Below are positions 1 to 7,602 of a DNA stretch of 43,582 bases, in pieces; positions within the stretch are counted from its first letter, which is position 1; each line of letters opens with the position of its first letter. Source of the DNA: Nanoarchaeota archaeon (GTDB taxonomy: Archaea > EX4484-52 > LFW-46). Below the pieces are notes generated by a model. That model did not search any database, was not told the DNA's origin, and worked only from the letters and a program-made list of their open reading frames with translations. Both the position numbers and the translations under genes were made by a program. The DNA is taken from contig JAHILE010000017.1 of assembly GCA_018897155.1 (NCBI GenBank), forward strand, positions 1 through 43,582, read 5' to 3'.

Positions 1-107
1 ATAATCGCTCCTGCCTGCTTTAATTGATTGTATATTTCATTATATTTTGGATGCTCGACAATGAAAAGCAAATCATATGAGTTAATTAGCTCCTGCCCGT
101 TTTCCAT
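1..107 (-). CDS. Partial unknown protein or 3' half of a frameshifted gene
   Basis: An open frame begins with ATG at 107 and runs off the left edge (35 codons visible, starting MENGQELINSYD). The same frame is open further upstream to about 204, where it overlaps the end of the 122..391 gene in another frame, and the upstream residues (RTAEPEYAPEKIDNFQR) continue naturally into it. It is therefore likely the downstream part of one gene whose first part is 122..391, separated by a -1/+1 shift in an A-rich tract (about 163-176 or 122-130). I do not recognise the family. If it is a separate gene the start at 107 has no clear Shine-Dalgarno sequence. Confidence 0.45.
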   Translation of the reverse strand, partial: MENGQELINSYDLLFIVEHPKYNEIYNQLKQAGAI

Positions 108-121
108 TCTTTGAAAATTAT

Positions 122-391
122 CTATTTTTTCAGGCGCATATTCCGGTTCGGCTGTTCGGAAATGTTTCTTTTTTCTGATGCAAAACTCGATAATCGTTTG
201 TTTTCAACTTCAGCTATGTTTGGATATACCTCTTCTGCGGTTTGGAACTCCAAGTCTTTGGCATTTGGCTCTTTTCTAGGTTTTGAGGCCCAGATTAATC
301 TTGCTGTGTCTTTTGCCTTGGGCTTTTCCTGTCCGAATTGCGCTCTTTCCTCTTGGACTGTGAGTTCTTTATTTTGCGGTTCTTCTGACAT
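122..391 (-). CDS. Small charged protein, probably N-terminal part of a frameshifted gene
   Basis: 89 residues, rich in Glu, Lys and Pro, with no membrane segment. The start ATG at 391 is preceded by a good Shine-Dalgarno sequence (GAGGG, about 8 bases away), which supports real translation. The stretch around residues 28-55 (TARLIWASKPRKEPNAKDLE) recalls, from memory only, the N-terminal leader of some adenine-specific DNA methyltransferases. No catalytic motif is present before the stop at 122. The frame-shifted continuation at 1..107 suggests that the stop is premature. Function not assigned. Confidence 0.5.
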   Translation of the reverse strand: MSEEPQNKELTVQEERAQFGQEKPKAKDTARLIWASKPRKEPNAKDLEFQTAEEVYPNIAEVENKRLSSFASEKRNISEQPNRNMRLKK

Positions 392-456
392 AATAATCCC
401 TCATTTAATTACACGTTAGCGTTCAATAATATAAATTCAAAAAACACATATACGCT

Positions 457-864
457 ATGTCGATAAAGATATACTGCGACACAAACATTTATCTTGATTA
501 TCTTCTTAATCGGAACAATTTATTTGGAAAAAATATTGGCGACAGAGCTTTTTCCGTATTTAATCGCAGCCTTTCTTGCGAGTTTGAAATCATTGTTTCA
601 AGCTGGACTTTGGTCGAATTGAAAAATAAGGTTGAATTTGGCCAGATCAATACGCTCTTTTCATTTCTCAAACGAAAAATCGTTAAAGTCGAACACACAC
701 CCGAAGATATTGAAAAAGCCAAAATATTGTCAGCACATTTTCAAGATGCATTGCACGCAATTCTTGCAAATAAAGCCGGAGCTTCATTCTTGATAACACG
801 TGATTTAAAGGGCTTTTTGGCGTATGAAACTTTAGTTAAGGTCAAACTCCCTGAAAATCTTTGA
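457..864 (+). CDS. PIN-domain protein (VapC-like ribonuclease)
   Basis: 135 residues, the normal length for a single PIN domain. The N-terminus reads IYCDTNIYLDYL, with the first acidic metal ligand at Asp8; a mid-protein Glu lies in LVELKNK and the C-terminal acidic set in DALHAILA and LITRDLKG. PIN domains of this kind are Mg-dependent RNases, usually toxins paired with a small antitoxin or acting in RNA processing. No antitoxin-like small gene lies directly upstream. A TATA-like AATATAAATT is centred about 26 bases before ATG, so the mRNA is probably leaderless. The last 33 bases overlap the 3' end of the convergent 832..1938 gene. Confidence 0.8.
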   Translation: MSIKIYCDTNIYLDYLLNRNNLFGKNIGDRAFSVFNRSLSCEFEIIVSSWTLVELKNKVEFGQINTLFSFLKRKIVKVEHTPEDIEKAKILSAHFQDALHAILANKAGASFLITRDLKGFLAYETLVKVKLPENL

Positions 865-1938
865 CGGCTCTTTTGCGGATTCTTCCGCTAATTTATGCGA
901 TTCTTCCTCGGTAAGAGTTTTAATTTCTTTTATTGAACCATGCAATTTTTTCAGCGCTTCGTATTCGGGGCACTTTGCATTATTTTTATCCAGAACGTAC
1001 TCGCTTAATTGTGAAATGCAATCTTTCGCTATTTCATTTTGAGTATATCTTTCAAGAGCAAGATTCATCAACTGATGTTTCGAATATTTGCAAGATAGGT
1101 CTTTAAAGAAAAGCTTTGTCGCTATAGCCTTCCATAATTCATTAAATGAAGAAATAACTTCGCCTTTCGTTTGCAATAGAGCCCGCTCATCAAGTAATAA
1201 AAGGCTATTTGATACGCTCATAAATTCAACAAATAATTGTATACTTTCCAATTCATCTTGCGGTATTTTGATAAGCATATTCGAAAGAGAATTGCAAAAT
1301 TTTGAAAAATTAATTTTATTGAAGTCTGCACAAGCCAAAGACGCGCTTTCTTCCTTGGCTAAATATAAGAAATTATCTGTTTCGCCATAATGCCGTATTT
1401 TTAACTCAGGTATTGAAAGTTCAGAATATTCATTTACTGCCGATTGTATGGCTGCTGTTATTTGTTGATTATTCTCAGGAATTGGATAACTATATGCTTC
1501 ATCTTGATTAAACGGCTTGATGCAAATCATTCCATAAAGATACCGGCCGATAGGCAAATCTAACTTGCAGGCACGATTTACATTTACAACAACTTTTTGC
1601 ATTTGCGTTTTTCCTATTTTGCAACCGGTTTTTTCCACCCATATTCTTTTTGTGATATCGAAAATAAAGTTTATGAGCCCATCATCCCGCTTTTCAAGAG
1701 GGATATTAAACCAGGTATTATTGCTGCCAACGGTTGGAAGAAAATGCTTTTTAAAGAATTTTTTGTTTTGATCCGTTGTACTTTCTACAACTTCTAAAGA
1801 CTGTAAGAATTCTAGAGCTTTTTTTGTGCTTTCCCAACTCGTTCCAGAAGCATTTGCAATTTCAAGTATTGATTTAGGCTCCGAGCTAACCGAGTTAATA
1901 ATGGAATGCATAAATTCTTCTGTCGCTTTTCGCGGCAT
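832..1938 (-). CDS. Winged-helix N-terminal protein of unknown function
   Basis: 368 residues. Residues about 10-60 look like a winged helix-turn-helix (alternating helices, then KSILEIANASGTSWESTKKA as the recognition region). The remainder is mixed alpha/beta with no motif I recognise; the last 80 residues are Lys/Glu-rich helices. No signal peptide or membrane segment. ATG at 1938 has a TATA box (TTTATATATC on the minus strand) centred about 25 bases upstream, so it is probably leaderless. It is convergent and overlapping with the PIN gene; whether they are partners is unknown. A DNA-binding regulator is the natural guess from the N-terminus only. Confidence 0.7.
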   Translation of the reverse strand: MPRKATEEFMHSIINSVSSEPKSILEIANASGTSWESTKKALEFLQSLEVVESTTDQNKKFFKKHFLPTVGSNNTWFNIPLEKRDDGLINFIFDITKRIWVEKTGCKIGKTQMQKVVVNVNRACKLDLPIGRYLYGMICIKPFNQDEAYSYPIPENNQQITAAIQSAVNEYSELSIPELKIRHYGETDNFLYLAKEESASLACADFNKINFSKFCNSLSNMLIKIPQDELESIQLFVEFMSVSNSLLLLDERALLQTKGEVISSFNELWKAIATKLFFKDLSCKYSKHQLMNLALERYTQNEIAKDCISQLSEYVLDKNNAKCPEYEALKKLHGSIKEIKTLTEEESHKLAEESAKEPSKIFREFDLN

Positions 1939-2067
1939 GTATAGTATAAGTATGTAAAGATATATAAAGTTTTGTCGTCAAAAATATAAGTATCTAATGT
2001 ATATAACTATATCACTATGTGTATATACTAACATATTCACGCTGATGACTGTAACGGAGTTGATTAA
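1939..2067. promoter_or_regulatory. Divergent AT-rich promoter region
   Basis: This gap separates the minus-strand winged-helix gene (start 1938) from the plus-strand 51-residue gene (start 2068). A minus-strand TATA box sits at about 1958-1968. A plus-strand GTATATACTA sits at about 2021-2030, which would place transcription start near 2051. A weak GGAG at 2056-2059 could then act as ribosome binding site for ATG 2068. No gene is visible inside. Confidence 0.5.
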
Positions 2068-2223
2068 ATGGGCATAAACATAAATGCATTTGGCAGCGGC
2101 CTGCCAGCAATCTTAGGCGCCGGCGCAATAATACTTGCTGTAATGAATAATGCAAACTCAGGCACTTTCTTAGCAATGGCAATAATTGCGCTGATAGCAT
2201 CAATATTATTAAGAAAAATCTGA
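2068..2223 (+). CDS. Small hydrophobic membrane peptide (51 aa)
   Basis: 51 codons from ATG 2068 to TGA 2221-2223. The peptide is almost entirely hydrophobic: Gly/Ala/Ile-rich, with two likely transmembrane helices separated by MNNANSG, ending in RKI. It has its own plus-strand TATA box, a modest GGAG about 9 bases before the start, and a perfect 10-bp terminator-like hairpin right after the stop. This trio of signals supports a real gene although it is short. Family unknown; similar tiny two-helix proteins are common and mostly uncharacterised. Confidence 0.55.
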   Translation: MGININAFGSGLPAILGAGAIILAVMNNANSGTFLAMAIIALIASILLRKI

Positions 2224-2234
2224 TTGATGCCTTA

Positions 2235-2264
2235 GGAGAGTGTTTTAACATAACAACACTCTCC
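2235..2264. terminator. Perfect 10-bp stem-loop between convergent genes
   Basis: GGAGAGTGTT at 2235-2244 pairs exactly with AACACTCTCC at 2255-2264 across a 10-base loop. It lies 11 bases after the stop of the 51-residue gene and 10 bases beyond the stop of the convergent DHH gene, so it could end transcription from both sides. The flank after it on the plus strand is only moderately T-rich. Confidence 0.6.
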
Positions 2265-2274
2265 CTTAATATTA

Positions 2275-3273
2275 TCAAGCAATCTGTTTTCTCTTTGCGC
2301 CAAGCTCTTTTTCCAGCGCCTGCAAAAGCGCGTCTTCAACTTTCTTGCCGCTCTTCACGTTTTTTCCGTTAGCAGATGCCGCGCTCGGGTGCCCGCCCGC
2401 GCTTCCGCCAATTAGAGGTTCAATGCATTTCATCATTTTTGACAAGTCGATTTTCCCGGAAAGATGAGTGCGCAGCCTTCCGGAAATCCGGTACTCCGGC
2501 TTTTTTTCATCAATATTTTCCACAAACGCGACGTCAGCTCCGCTTTTAATCAGCGCGAGTGCTGCCTGCGACTCAAACGAGCCTGCATGCGAAAATGCAA
2601 CAATTATGTCGCCAAGGCGGTATGCGTTCATGCGCTTGAAACACTTGAATTTTGCGATGCGCTCGGAAATATCCTCGGGCGTTGAAATCGCGCTGTAAAC
2701 CATGTCGATATCATCGCCGATAATTTCAAGAAGATCTGCCGCAGTTTTTAAGTCGCGCGAATTGACCATTCTCAAAAACGCAGTGTCTGCGACAATTCCC
2801 GCAAGAAGAAAAAACGCAATCTCGGAAGTTAGTTTTACGCCGAGATTTTTGAATAAATCAAATACAATGAATGCAGTTGCATGAGCCTCTTTTTCCGCAA
2901 AACGGTACTTAGCAGCTGTAAAAAACACGCCGGGCTCATGATGGTCGATTACAACAAGCTCTGATGATTCAGGAATTTTTATGTTGCCTATCTGCTCCGG
3001 GGTTGATGTATCAACAAGAAAAACAAGCGATTTAAATTCTATTTTCTGGCTCTCAAAAACCGGAAAAGGATATTTTGCAAGAATGCTTTTTGATTGCAGG
3101 GAAATGCCAAAAGGCGCGCAAACTTCCGAAGTTACTCCGAGCTGCGCAAGCCCGCGAGATAATGCTATCGCGCTTCCGATTGCGTCGGGGTCTGCATTAT
3201 GGTGAACTATGATTGTCGCCGATTTGTGCGCAACAAGTGCGTCTTTCAGTCCTGTAATGTTTGATTTTGGCAT
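2275..3273 (-). CDS. DHH/DHHA1 phosphoesterase (NrnA-like)
   Basis: About 332 residues. The metal-binding DHH core shows HHNADPDAIGSA near the N-terminus, VIDHHEP in the middle, a GIVADTAF motif, and a C-terminal DHHA1 substrate-binding motif GGSAGGHPSAA. This layout matches NrnA/oligoribonuclease-pAp phosphatase relatives that hydrolyse short RNA or nucleotide phosphodiesters in the cytosol; the exact substrate cannot be read from sequence. An in-frame ATG at 3282 exists, but the TATA box (minus TATATAAA centred near 3299) is 26 bases from the ATG at 3273, so 3273 is preferred as a leaderless start. The gene is separate from the RecJ-like DHH protein at 16802. Confidence 0.88.
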   Translation of the reverse strand: MPKSNITGLKDALVAHKSATIIVHHNADPDAIGSAIALSRGLAQLGVTSEVCAPFGISLQSKSILAKYPFPVFESQKIEFKSLVFLVDTSTPEQIGNIKIPESSELVVIDHHEPGVFFTAAKYRFAEKEAHATAFIVFDLFKNLGVKLTSEIAFFLLAGIVADTAFLRMVNSRDLKTAADLLEIIGDDIDMVYSAISTPEDISERIAKFKCFKRMNAYRLGDIIVAFSHAGSFESQAALALIKSGADVAFVENIDEKKPEYRISGRLRTHLSGKIDLSKMMKCIEPLIGGSAGGHPSAASANGKNVKSGKKVEDALLQALEKELGAKRKQIA

Positions 3274-3318
3274 AAGATACATTGCTTCAGGAAATTTATA
3301 TACTGCTGGACTGAAGGA

Positions 3319-4398
3319 TTATTTTTTCAGATAAACCGTCTGCGTCGGGAATGCTATCTCTATCTTTGCTTTATTGAATTCGCGGTTGATTGCAGTATTT
3401 ATTTCATCAAGCACCGTGCCTTTTTTCGTCGGCATGTCAATCCAGACAATAAGCAGGAATTTTAGCGCGAAATCCCCGTGCTCCATAAAAAGAACCACTG
3501 GCTTGGGATTTTTCAATATGTTTTGCGCGCCTTCAGCAGCATTCAAAAGCGTTTTTTTCACCTTTGCAACATCCGAGCCGTATACAACGCCAATATTAAA
3601 TTTCACATTCATCCTAGGTATTGGCTGGTTGAAATTTGTGACTTTGGAATTGGCTATCTTTTCATTTGGAATTATTATCAGGGTGTCATCAAATGTCTGC
3701 AATCTTGTGCTTCTGATACCGATTTCGACAACATCGCCGATTTCGCCGCTTTCCAGCTGAATCCTGTCGCCGACCTTGAACGGCTTGTCAAAATAAACCG
3801 CCACGCCGCCGAAAAGATTCGCCACAGTGCTTTGCGCGGCAAAAGCGAGCGCAAGTCCTACGATTCCCGCGGATGCCAGAAGCGGCGTCACATTTATATC
3901 CCATGCCGAAAGCGTCAGCATTATTGCTGCAAAAATTATCAAAAGTTTTGTAATGTTCTTAAAAAGCGGCATCATTTCGTCATCAAGCGTGCTCTTTGTT
4001 TTTGCTGCGAATTTCGCTATAACGCGGCCGATGAATAAGTCCGTAATGCGCCATGCGGCAATCGCGCCGATTATTATGAGTATTGTCTGAATCAGGTTGT
4101 CGATGTAGAAAAATGCAGCATCTCCAAGGCTGATGGAATGCAGCGATGCGTAAGTGCCGATTGAAATGACCGCATAATAAATCGGCGACTTCAGGCTTGC
4201 GACAATCCTGTCATCAAGATCTGTTTCCGTATGCGCGGTAAGCCTAAGAAACACTTTTTCAAAAAGAAAGTCCGCGATTTTTGCAAGAATGAATGATGCT
4301 AAAAGAATGATAAGCGCATTCAAATAAGGTGACGAAACCGCCGGGATTATGATTTCGGCTCCGGACGTAATATTTTTCAGGATTTCTGCTATAAACAT
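3319..4398 (-). CDS. MscS-family mechanosensitive channel
   Basis: 359 residues from ATG 4398. There are four to five transmembrane helices in the first 180 residues. They are followed by the pore-lining and beta-domain signature of MscS: GLALAFAAQSTVANLFGG, then VYFDKPFKVGDRI and IRSTRLQTFDDTLIIIPN. Such channels open on membrane tension and release solutes during osmotic downshock. A TTG 18 bases upstream is in frame, but the TATA tract at about 4424-4438 places the transcript start near the ATG at 4398. It lies just downstream of the DHH gene start, with its own promoter. Confidence 0.93.
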   Translation of the reverse strand: MFIAEILKNITSGAEIIIPAVSSPYLNALIILLASFILAKIADFLFEKVFLRLTAHTETDLDDRIVASLKSPIYYAVISIGTYASLHSISLGDAAFFYIDNLIQTILIIIGAIAAWRITDLFIGRVIAKFAAKTKSTLDDEMMPLFKNITKLLIIFAAIMLTLSAWDINVTPLLASAGIVGLALAFAAQSTVANLFGGVAVYFDKPFKVGDRIQLESGEIGDVVEIGIRSTRLQTFDDTLIIIPNEKIANSKVTNFNQPIPRMNVKFNIGVVYGSDVAKVKKTLLNAAEGAQNILKNPKPVVLFMEHGDFALKFLLIVWIDMPTKKGTVLDEINTAINREFNKAKIEIAFPTQTVYLKK

Positions 4399-4512
4399 AA
4401 TATACAGTTTATTCAAAGATAACTATATATGTATATATGCTTAGAATAATGTAATTCTTTATTGGTGGTGAACTTTTTAAAGATTTATAAAGTTAAACGA
4501 CCATGATATACT

Positions 4513-4854
4513 GTGTGTGATATTATGATAGACAACTATAAAGATTTAACAGATTTACTAGATATAGCTGCAGGAGCCGTAGAAAAAAAGAATGTTGAAG
4601 CAGCAATAAACTCTATTGGTTCTGGAAAATATGATGTTGATGCTTTAAGGTATGCGTTAATGCTGGGAATAAAGACTATGCAAATGGAGATTGACAATAC
4701 AATGATGCAGGTTGCTCCAGGAGGCAAAACACCGAAATATCTTATTGAGTTAGAAGAAACGTATCAAGAACTGGCGAGAGGACGAAAAGTCAAAGTGTTT
4801 GGTATTGAAATTCCAGCAGGTATAAGTGAAGGTCAATTAGCGAATATAGATTAG
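4513..4854 (+). CDS. Unknown small soluble protein
   Basis: 113 residues (109 if the ATG at 4525 is used), acidic, mostly helical, no membrane segment and no motif I know. A central stretch (MLGIKTMQMEIDN) looks like an amphipathic helix, and the C-terminus is GISEGQLANID. A TATA box (TTTATAAA at about 4484-4491) is 26 bases from the GTG at 4513, which would make the GTG a leaderless start. Codon use is like its neighbours. It stands alone between the divergent MscS gene and the convergent adenylate kinase. Confidence 0.65.
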   Translation: MCDIMIDNYKDLTDLLDIAAGAVEKKNVEAAINSIGSGKYDVDALRYALMLGIKTMQMEIDNTMMQVAPGGKTPKYLIELEETYQELARGRKVKVFGIEIPAGISEGQLANID

Positions 4855-4885
4855 CTCGCAACCAAATTTTGTTTAACTCTATAGC

Positions 4886-5407
4886 TTACTTGATGTGTTC
4901 TGTCCAATCAATTTTCCCGGGCGCGTATTTTTCCCGTTTCTTTCCTGCAATGATTTCTTCGATTATTTTCGCAACTTCTTCAGCGCTTTTCTTTGCCGTG
5001 TCCACTTCAAAAACCGCCTTTCCATGAAGCTCCACAGCCTCATCGAGGCAGATATTCATTATTTCGGCTTCGACATTTTCGCGTATTTTTTCCTCGCTCC
5101 AAACACGCGTTTTCATTCGTTTCCTAAGTTCCTTGGGGTTGGTGCGCAATATGATATATATGTCAGCATCGCAGAAATGCGCAAGATGGCCTTCAAGAAT
5201 GATGTTCCCTTCCATCTGCGCAACTTCTTTTTTCAGCGCGGAAACATCAACAATGACGCTATTTCTTTTTTTATCATTGCCGAGCGTGAGTTTGTGAGAT
5301 TTAGCGAACTCATTAAGGCTAAGAAGAGAATAGTTTAAGTTGCGCGCAAGAATTTTTGCAACTGTGGTTTTGCCGGTTCCAGGAGTTCCTGAGAGCGCTA
5401 TTTTCAT
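4886..5407 (-). CDS. AK6/Fap7-type adenylate kinase
   Basis: 173 residues. A Walker A motif GTPGTGKTT begins at residue 8. The LID-like arginine region RKRMKTRVWSEEKIRENVEAE and the DVSAL/EGHLAHFCDADIYI segment match the short archaeal AK6 family (eukaryotic Fap7/hCINAP), which interconverts adenine nucleotides and in eukaryotes helps 40S ribosome maturation. Cytosolic. The ATG at 5407 is preceded by an excellent Shine-Dalgarno sequence (GAGGTGACTC), one of the clearest in the window. The C-terminal tail (KREKYAPGKIDWTEHIK) is typical of the family. Confidence 0.9.
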   Translation of the reverse strand: MKIALSGTPGTGKTTVAKILARNLNYSLLSLNEFAKSHKLTLGNDKKRNSVIVDVSALKKEVAQMEGNIILEGHLAHFCDADIYIILRTNPKELRKRMKTRVWSEEKIRENVEAEIMNICLDEAVELHGKAVFEVDTAKKSAEEVAKIIEEIIAGKKREKYAPGKIDWTEHIK

Positions 5408-5550
5408 TTTTGAGTCACCTCATGCATCGAAAAAATGAAAAGCTTAAAATTGGCTGCTTTGCTAAGCAATTTTATGATTTTCATAATGTGATATGTTGAG
5501 CATTCAACAATAAATCATTAATGCGCCCAACCTCTCGCCATATCAAGGTA

Positions 5551-5594
5551 TGTCTATATATAGTACTTAAAACAATAAAAGGCGCACCGAGGAG
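5551..5594 (+). promoter_or_regulatory. TATA box and Shine-Dalgarno for the CBS gene
   Basis: TCTATATATAGT at 5551-5562 is a clear TATA box; transcription would start near 5583. GAGGAG at 5589-5594 sits 10 bases before the ATG at 5605. Together they decide the start of the CBS protein against longer in-frame possibilities beginning at 5521. Confidence 0.65.
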
Positions 5595-5604
5595 AAGATA
5601 TAAG

Positions 5605-6039
5605 ATGCCGGGCATACTGGAAAATTCGATAAAAACAGTGATGAAAACCAATACACTAATGCTTAAAAAGGAGGACACGATATCTGAGGCAGTCGAACTG
5701 ATGCAAAAAACCGGCATTCAATTCATAACGGTTGTCGACGACTTCAAAACGCTCATAGGAACGCTATGTCCAAGAGATATACTCAAGGCATTCCAGGTTT
5801 CGTCAATACTTGGCGGAAATATAAAAATATCTGAAGAATTTTTTGTTTCCGGATTGTCAAGAAAAATCGAAGAAGTTATGATGGCTCCTGCGATTCAATT
5901 GGAAGAAGAAAATACTGTCGGGGACGCACTAAGATTATTCACAAACAACCAGGTAACTTTTATACCCGTTATAAATAAAGGCACGGTAGTTATCGGATTT
6001 GTAAGCCTTTTGGATGTATTCGGCCAAACAGGCAAATAA
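5605..6039 (+). CDS. Tandem CBS-domain protein
   Basis: 144 residues consisting of two CBS domains (a Bateman module): about residues 8-65 (VMKTNTLMLKKEDTISEAVE) and 88-142 (VMMAPAIQLEEENTVGDALR). Such modules bind adenosine nucleotides or related ligands and regulate partners. Here the natural partner is the antiporter two genes downstream. The start is set by GAGGAG 10 bases upstream and by the TATA box at 5551-5562. First gene of a likely three-gene unit 5605-7552. Confidence 0.88.
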   Translation: MPGILENSIKTVMKTNTLMLKKEDTISEAVELMQKTGIQFITVVDDFKTLIGTLCPRDILKAFQVSSILGGNIKISEEFFVSGLSRKIEEVMMAPAIQLEEENTVGDALRLFTNNQVTFIPVINKGTVVIGFVSLLDVFGQTGK

Positions 6040-6116
6040 AAGAAACTACAAAATCAAACAAAAAGTCAGGAAGCATACATTATAATTGCACCAATCGAAC
6101 AAAAAGGGGAGATAAA

Positions 6117-6365
6117 ATGGAAAACTATTTATCAAAATTAGCTATCAAATCAGAAGAAGACGCACGTTTCAGGTATTATAAACCGATTTCTATATTGGAC
6201 AATTTGCCAGGCGCTCACATACTAAGGACTTTTTTAGGCATTTATGAAACAAAGTCGCTAAACAACGCAGTTTCACTTTTAGTGTCTGATGAGCCAAAGA
6301 GCAGCACAAGTAATTTTTCATTAAATGCGGCGAAATCTGTCGATAAGTATATCTTGCCGTGCTAA
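6117..6365 (+). CDS. Unknown 82-residue protein in antiporter operon
   Basis: 82 residues, soluble, with no recognisable motif. It is preceded by a very strong ribosome-binding region (AGGGGAGATAAA ending 1 base before ATG 6117), nearly the same as the one in front of the antiporter at 6381-6392. The repeated leader and the position between CBS gene and antiporter argue that it is translated. It could be a small regulator of the antiporter, but this rests only on position. The sequence is not strongly protein-like, so a spurious frame in a leader region remains possible. Confidence 0.45.
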   Translation: MENYLSKLAIKSEEDARFRYYKPISILDNLPGAHILRTFLGIYETKSLNNAVSLLVSDEPKSSTSNFSLNAAKSVDKYILPC

Positions 6366-6394
6366 GTGTGGCAAAAACAAAGGGGAGATAAAAC

Positions 6395-7552
6395 ATGGAA
6401 TTATTATTCGTAATGGTAATGCTATTGCTCTTCGCGCGAATCGGCGGCGAAATGGCGGAACGATTGAACCAGTCGACGCTCGTGGGAGAAATAGCTGCCG
6501 GAATTATTCTTGGGCCGTCCATTCTTGGAATTCTTGGCACAAACATGGAGTTGAATCAGTTTATTGAAATCGGCGGAATATTGCTTCTTTTTCTCATAGG
6601 GCTCAACACCAAAATGGAAGAAGTTCATGACAATATCGTAGATGCTCTCTTTATCGGCGTAGTCGGCCAGGTTGTTGCATTTGTAATAATTGTTCTGTCC
6701 GCACATTTTCTGCTCGGATTCAATTATGCTATTTCAGCATTTCTCGGAGCGGTTTTCAGCCAGTCAAGCACAGGCGTATGTGTTAAATGCATGATAGATC
6801 TAAACAAACTCTACACAAAAGCGGGAAAATTTCTCTTGAGCCTAAGCATAGTGGATGATTTTGTGGGCATAATTGTATTTGCAATTGCCGCCACATATTT
6901 CACAAATTCTGCACTGAATACTTCCGAAATATGGAAATTAATTTTAACTGTTGTTGGTTTCATAACAATAATGACGACTGTCGGCGCAAAGATAGTGCCC
7001 CAGGTGCTCAAAGTCGCAGAAAAGATGGTTGTGAAAGAGGCGCTGATTTCGTTCACGCTTGTGATTGGATTTGCAATCGCGCTTCTTGCCCACCAGATAG
7101 GCATTTCACTGATAATCGGCGCGTTCATCGGCGGGATGGTAATAAACAAGTCCCCGTTTGTCAATCCTGCGATAGTGCCAAAACTCAGTACAATAGCATA
7201 CGGGCTTTTCATTCCGATGTTCTTTACAAACATTGGCGTTTCGACATCGATAAGCGATGTCTCATCAAATATGGTTTTGTTTATCTCGATGTTTTTCATT
7301 GTTCTGATAAGCAAATTCCTGCCGCTCTTCATGGCTTCAAGATACATGGGCTACAAGAAAGGAGATGCTTTCGCATTAGCGGCAGGGATGATTCCGCGCG
7401 CGGAATTCTCACTCATACTTGCAGCAAGCGGCTTTGGAATGAAGCTGATTGACTTCTCGCTCTTCTCGACAATAGTGGCAGTCTCTATTGCAACCATACT
7501 TATTGCTCCGAGCTTGATTAAGAGAGGATTTACAAGCGATAGTTCGTATTGA
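6395..7552 (+). CDS. CPA2-family cation/proton antiporter (Kef/NapA type)
   Basis: 385 residues with about 12 transmembrane helices. The N-terminus has the family pattern GEIAAGIILGPSILG; the ion-site pair of aspartates is at about residues 154-155 in LSLSIVDDFVGI; a late helix has AAGMIPRAEFSLILA. These are marks of CPA2 Na+/H+ or K+/H+ antiporters. There is no C-terminal TrkA-N domain, so regulation may come through the separate CBS protein upstream. The start is fixed by AGGGGAGA about 6 bases before ATG. Membrane protein for pH or sodium homeostasis. Confidence 0.93.
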   Translation: MELLFVMVMLLLFARIGGEMAERLNQSTLVGEIAAGIILGPSILGILGTNMELNQFIEIGGILLLFLIGLNTKMEEVHDNIVDALFIGVVGQVVAFVIIVLSAHFLLGFNYAISAFLGAVFSQSSTGVCVKCMIDLNKLYTKAGKFLLSLSIVDDFVGIIVFAIAATYFTNSALNTSEIWKLILTVVGFITIMTTVGAKIVPQVLKVAEKMVVKEALISFTLVIGFAIALLAHQIGISLIIGAFIGGMVINKSPFVNPAIVPKLSTIAYGLFIPMFFTNIGVSTSISDVSSNMVLFISMFFIVLISKFLPLFMASRYMGYKKGDAFALAAGMIPRAEFSLILAASGFGMKLIDFSLFSTIVAVSIATILIAPSLIKRGFTSDSSY

Positions 7553-7602
7553 AATTCAATAAATCGGGAATCCGAACGCGTCAGAGATCTCTTTAAGCCT
7601 GT

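Noticed and set aside
2015-2278. 87-codon minus-strand frame
   Set aside because: Leu/Arg-rich reverse reading of the 51-residue membrane gene and its terminator; no start signals.
6811-7347. 178-codon minus-strand frame opposite the antiporter
   Set aside because: Antisense shadow of a clear antiporter gene, with no start signals and no recognisable motif.
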